From Iodobacter fluviatilis (lineage in GTDB: Bacteria; Pseudomonadota; Gammaproteobacteria; Burkholderiales; Chitinibacteraceae): DNA of 64,000 bases. A program made the translations under genes and the position numbers. The stretch is taken from contig NZ_CP025781.1 in assembly GCF_004194535.1 (NCBI RefSeq), positions 1,426,001 to 1,490,000 on the forward strand. The letters run 5' to 3'. Within the stretch, counting starts at the first letter, position 1. Each line of letters begins with the position of its first letter. The notes below the pieces were generated by a model. It searched no databases. It was not told the origin of the DNA and saw only the letters and a list, made by a program, of their open reading frames with translations. Of this stretch, positions 61,664 to 64,000 are shown one piece after another.

Positions 61664-63763
61664 TTATTTTTTGTTCGCAATAATCGCGTCAGCCACATGC
61701 TTCGGCGCTTCGGAGTAGTGCTTGAATTCCATAGAGTAAGTTGCACGACCTTGCGACATTGAGCGCAAGCGAGTCGAGTAACCAAACATCTCGGAAAGAG
61801 GCAACTCAGCCTTAACCATCTTGCCACCAGCAGGATTATCATCCATACCTTGCAAGATGCCACGGCGGGACGAGATATCGCCCATGATGTCGCCCATATA
61901 CTCTTCTGGTGTTTCGACTTCTACGGCCATCATAGGCTCAAGAATTACGGCACCAGCACGACGCATCGCTTCTTTAAATGCAATCGAACCCGCAAGTTCA
62001 AACGCAAGTTGTGAAGAGTCAACATCATGGTACGAACCAAATGTCAAGCGAACCTTAACGTCAACAACAGGGAAACCTGCCAACACACCAGCTTTCAGCG
62101 TGTTCTGGATACCCTTGTCTACCGAAGGGATAAATTCACGAGGAATCGAACCACCCTTAACTTCATCAGAGAAGGAGTAACCATTGCCCTCACCAGCCGG
62201 CTCAACAGTAATTACGCAATGACCGTACTGGCCCTTACCGCCAGACTGTTTCGCGTGTTTACCTTCAACATCGGCCGCGATGCGGGTAATAGTTTCGCGG
62301 TATGCAACTTGCGGAGCACCCACGTTCGCTTCAACGCCAAATTCACGACGCATGCGGTCAACCAGAATTTCTAAGTGCAACTCACCCATACCAGACATAA
62401 TTGTCTGGCCGGTTTCTTCGTCAGTACGCACACGGAAAGAAGGATCTTCTTTCGCCAAGCGATTCAGGGCAATACCCATCTTCTCTTGGTCTGGCTTTGT
62501 TTTTGGCTCAACAGCAACGTGAATCACTGGCTCTGGGAATACCATGCGTTCCAAGATAATGAAGTCACTTGGTGCACATAAAGTCTCACCCGTAGTTACA
62601 TCTTTCAAGCCAATCGCAGCCGCGATATCACCCGCATAAACTTCATCAATTTCTTGACGATCGTTTGCGTGCATTTGCACGATACGGCCAATACGCTCTT
62701 TCTTATCTTTAACCGAGTTCAACACGGTATCGCCAGACTTCACGATGCCAGAGTAAACTCGGAAGAAGGTCAGCTGGCCAACATAAGGATCGCTCATCAA
62801 CTTGAATGCAAGTGCAGAGAATGGAGCAGTATCAGACGCCTCGCGAGTGATAGACTCTTCTTTATGGTTCACACCCGTAATCGCAGCCACTTCAATCGGA
62901 GACGGCATGAAGTCGATTACTGCGTCGAGCATGCGCTGCACACCCTTGTTCTTGAACGCACTACCGCACAACATTGGCTGAATTTCGCACGCTAAAGTAC
63001 GAATACGCAGGCCAGCTACGATATCAGCTTCGCTCAAATCACCTTCTTCAAGGTATTTGTTCATCATCTCTTCAGATGATTCAGCAGCGGCTTCCACCAT
63101 GTTTTCGCGCCATGTTTTCGCCAGTTCAAGTAATTCGGCTGGAATCTCACCGTACTCAAACTTCATGCCTTGCGATGCTTCGTCCCACAAGATTGACTTC
63201 ATCTTGATCAAGTCGACTACACCAGTAAAGCCGTCTTCAGCCCCCACCGGAATAACAACGGGCACTGGATTAGCTTTCAGGCGAATCTTCATCTGCTCAA
63301 CAACGCGGAAGAAGTTAGCACCTTGGCGATCCATCTTGTTTACGAACGCAAGACGTGGAACTTTGTATTTATTTGCTTGACGCCATACGGTTTCAGACTG
63401 AGGTTGAACACCACCCACAGCGCAGTAAACCATGCAAGCACCATCCAGAACGCGCATTGAGCGCTCAACTTCAATAGTGAAGTCAACGTGACCTGGAGTG
63501 TCAATGATGTTAATGCGATGTTCTGGGTACTGTTGCGCCATGCCTTTCCAGAACGTGGTGGTTGCAGCAGAAGTAATCGTGATACCACGCTCCTGCTCTT
63601 GCTCCATCCAGTCCATTGTTGCTGCGCCGTCATGCACTTCACCGATCTTGTGGTTTACACCGGTGTAGAACAAAACGCGTTCAGTCGTCGTCGTTTTACC
63701 GGCGTCGATGTGAGCAGAAATACCAATATTACGGTAATGCTCAATAGAAGTCTTACGTGCCAC
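61664..63763 (-). CDS. fusA: Elongation factor G
   Basis: 699 residues. G domain with [35 protein letters not shown] and [10 protein letters not shown], then domains II-V, with domain [13 protein letters not shown], which enters the A site. It drives translocation. str operon, between rpsG and tuf. Confidence 0.97.
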   Translation of the reverse strand: MARKTSIEHYRNIGISAHIDAGKTTTTERVLFYTGVNHKIGEVHDGAATMDWMEQEQERGITITSAATTTFWKGMAQQYPEHRINIIDTPGHVDFTIEVERSMRVLDGACMVYCAVGGVQPQSETVWRQANKYKVPRLAFVNKMDRQGANFFRVVEQMKIRLKANPVPVVIPVGAEDGFTGVVDLIKMKSILWDEASQGMKFEYGEIPAELLELAKTWRENMVEAAAESSEEMMNKYLEEGDLSEADIVAGLRIRTLACEIQPMLCGSAFKNKGVQRMLDAVIDFMPSPIEVAAITGVNHKEESITREASDTAPFSALAFKLMSDPYVGQLTFFRVYSGIVKSGDTVLNSVKDKKERIGRIVQMHANDRQEIDEVYAGDIAAAIGLKDVTTGETLCAPSDFIILERMVFPEPVIHVAVEPKTKPDQEKMGIALNRLAKEDPSFRVRTDEETGQTIMSGMGELHLEILVDRMRREFGVEANVGAPQVAYRETITRIAADVEGKHAKQSGGKGQYGHCVITVEPAGEGNGYSFSDEVKGGSIPREFIPSVDKGIQNTLKAGVLAGFPVVDVKVRLTFGSYHDVDSSQLAFELAGSIAFKEAMRRAGAVILEPMMAVEVETPEEYMGDIMGDISSRRGILQGMDDNPAGGKMVKAELPLSEMFGYSTRLRSMSQGRATYSMEFKHYSEAPKHVADAIIANKK

Positions 63764-63789
63764 GGGATAGTCCTTTCCGGGTTACGCGA

Positions 63790-64000
<211 letters not shown>

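Overview
The window comes from a betaproteobacterium, most likely of the order Neisseriales (Chitinibacteraceae or Chromobacteriaceae-like; Iodobacter or Deefgea would fit, but this is inference). The evidence is gene order (icd facing rluE-nudJ-mnmA, csp facing clpS-clpA, ffh facing ypjD-corB, pilBCD-coaE-zapD-yacG, and the str/S10/spc/alpha ribosomal protein cluster) and the character of the proteins and of the 16S gene. No database search was possible.

Region 1, 1-16.1 kb, is accessory. It holds envelope and stress genes (a three-BON-domain periplasmic protein, a DUF1003 membrane protein, a DUF883 protein, a ferritin-like protein, an OmpA lipoprotein, a DUF4398 lipoprotein) and three Crp/Fnr-type regulator paralogues. 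Two of these paralogues are each broken by one extra base at nearly the same place, between sensor and DNA-binding domain. A complete IS21-family element (5939-8509, perfect 8-bp target duplication) sits just upstream of one of them. A minus-strand signalling operon follows: CheB-CheR-PAS fusion (frameshifted in a C5 run), hybrid histidine kinase, REC-PAS protein and the one intact Crp/Fnr paralogue.

Region 2, 16.4-22.0 kb, is a complete minus-strand rRNA operon (16S, tRNA-Ile, tRNA-Ala, 23S, 5S) with a consensus-like promoter, boxA-like sites and a strong terminator.

Region 3, 22.1-46.5 kb, is mostly core: rluE-nudJ-mnmA, icd, two nearly identical cold-shock genes, clpS-clpA, mscS, ogt-xerD, rpsP-rimM-trmD-rplS, ffh, ypjD-corB, type IV pilus genes pilB-pilC-pilD with coaE-zapD-yacG, a probable ornithine-lipid operon (olsB-olsA), apaH and an HDOD gene. 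The most striking regulatory sequence of the window lies here. The olsB upstream region carries four 11-bp-phased repeats resembling a double Pho box, directly followed by a perfect 17-bp hairpin that buries the olsB Shine-Dalgarno sequence and start codon.

Region 4, 46.5-64 kb, is the minus-strand ribosomal cluster from rpsG (partial) to rplQ. It is divided by perfect terminator hairpins that overlap promoter-like sequences, after rpsJ and after rpsQ. This suggests that rpsJ belongs to the str operon and that the S10 operon proper starts at rplC.

Several genes in the first 16 kb carry single-base disruptions. They may be real pseudogenes or sequencing indels; the sequence alone cannot decide.
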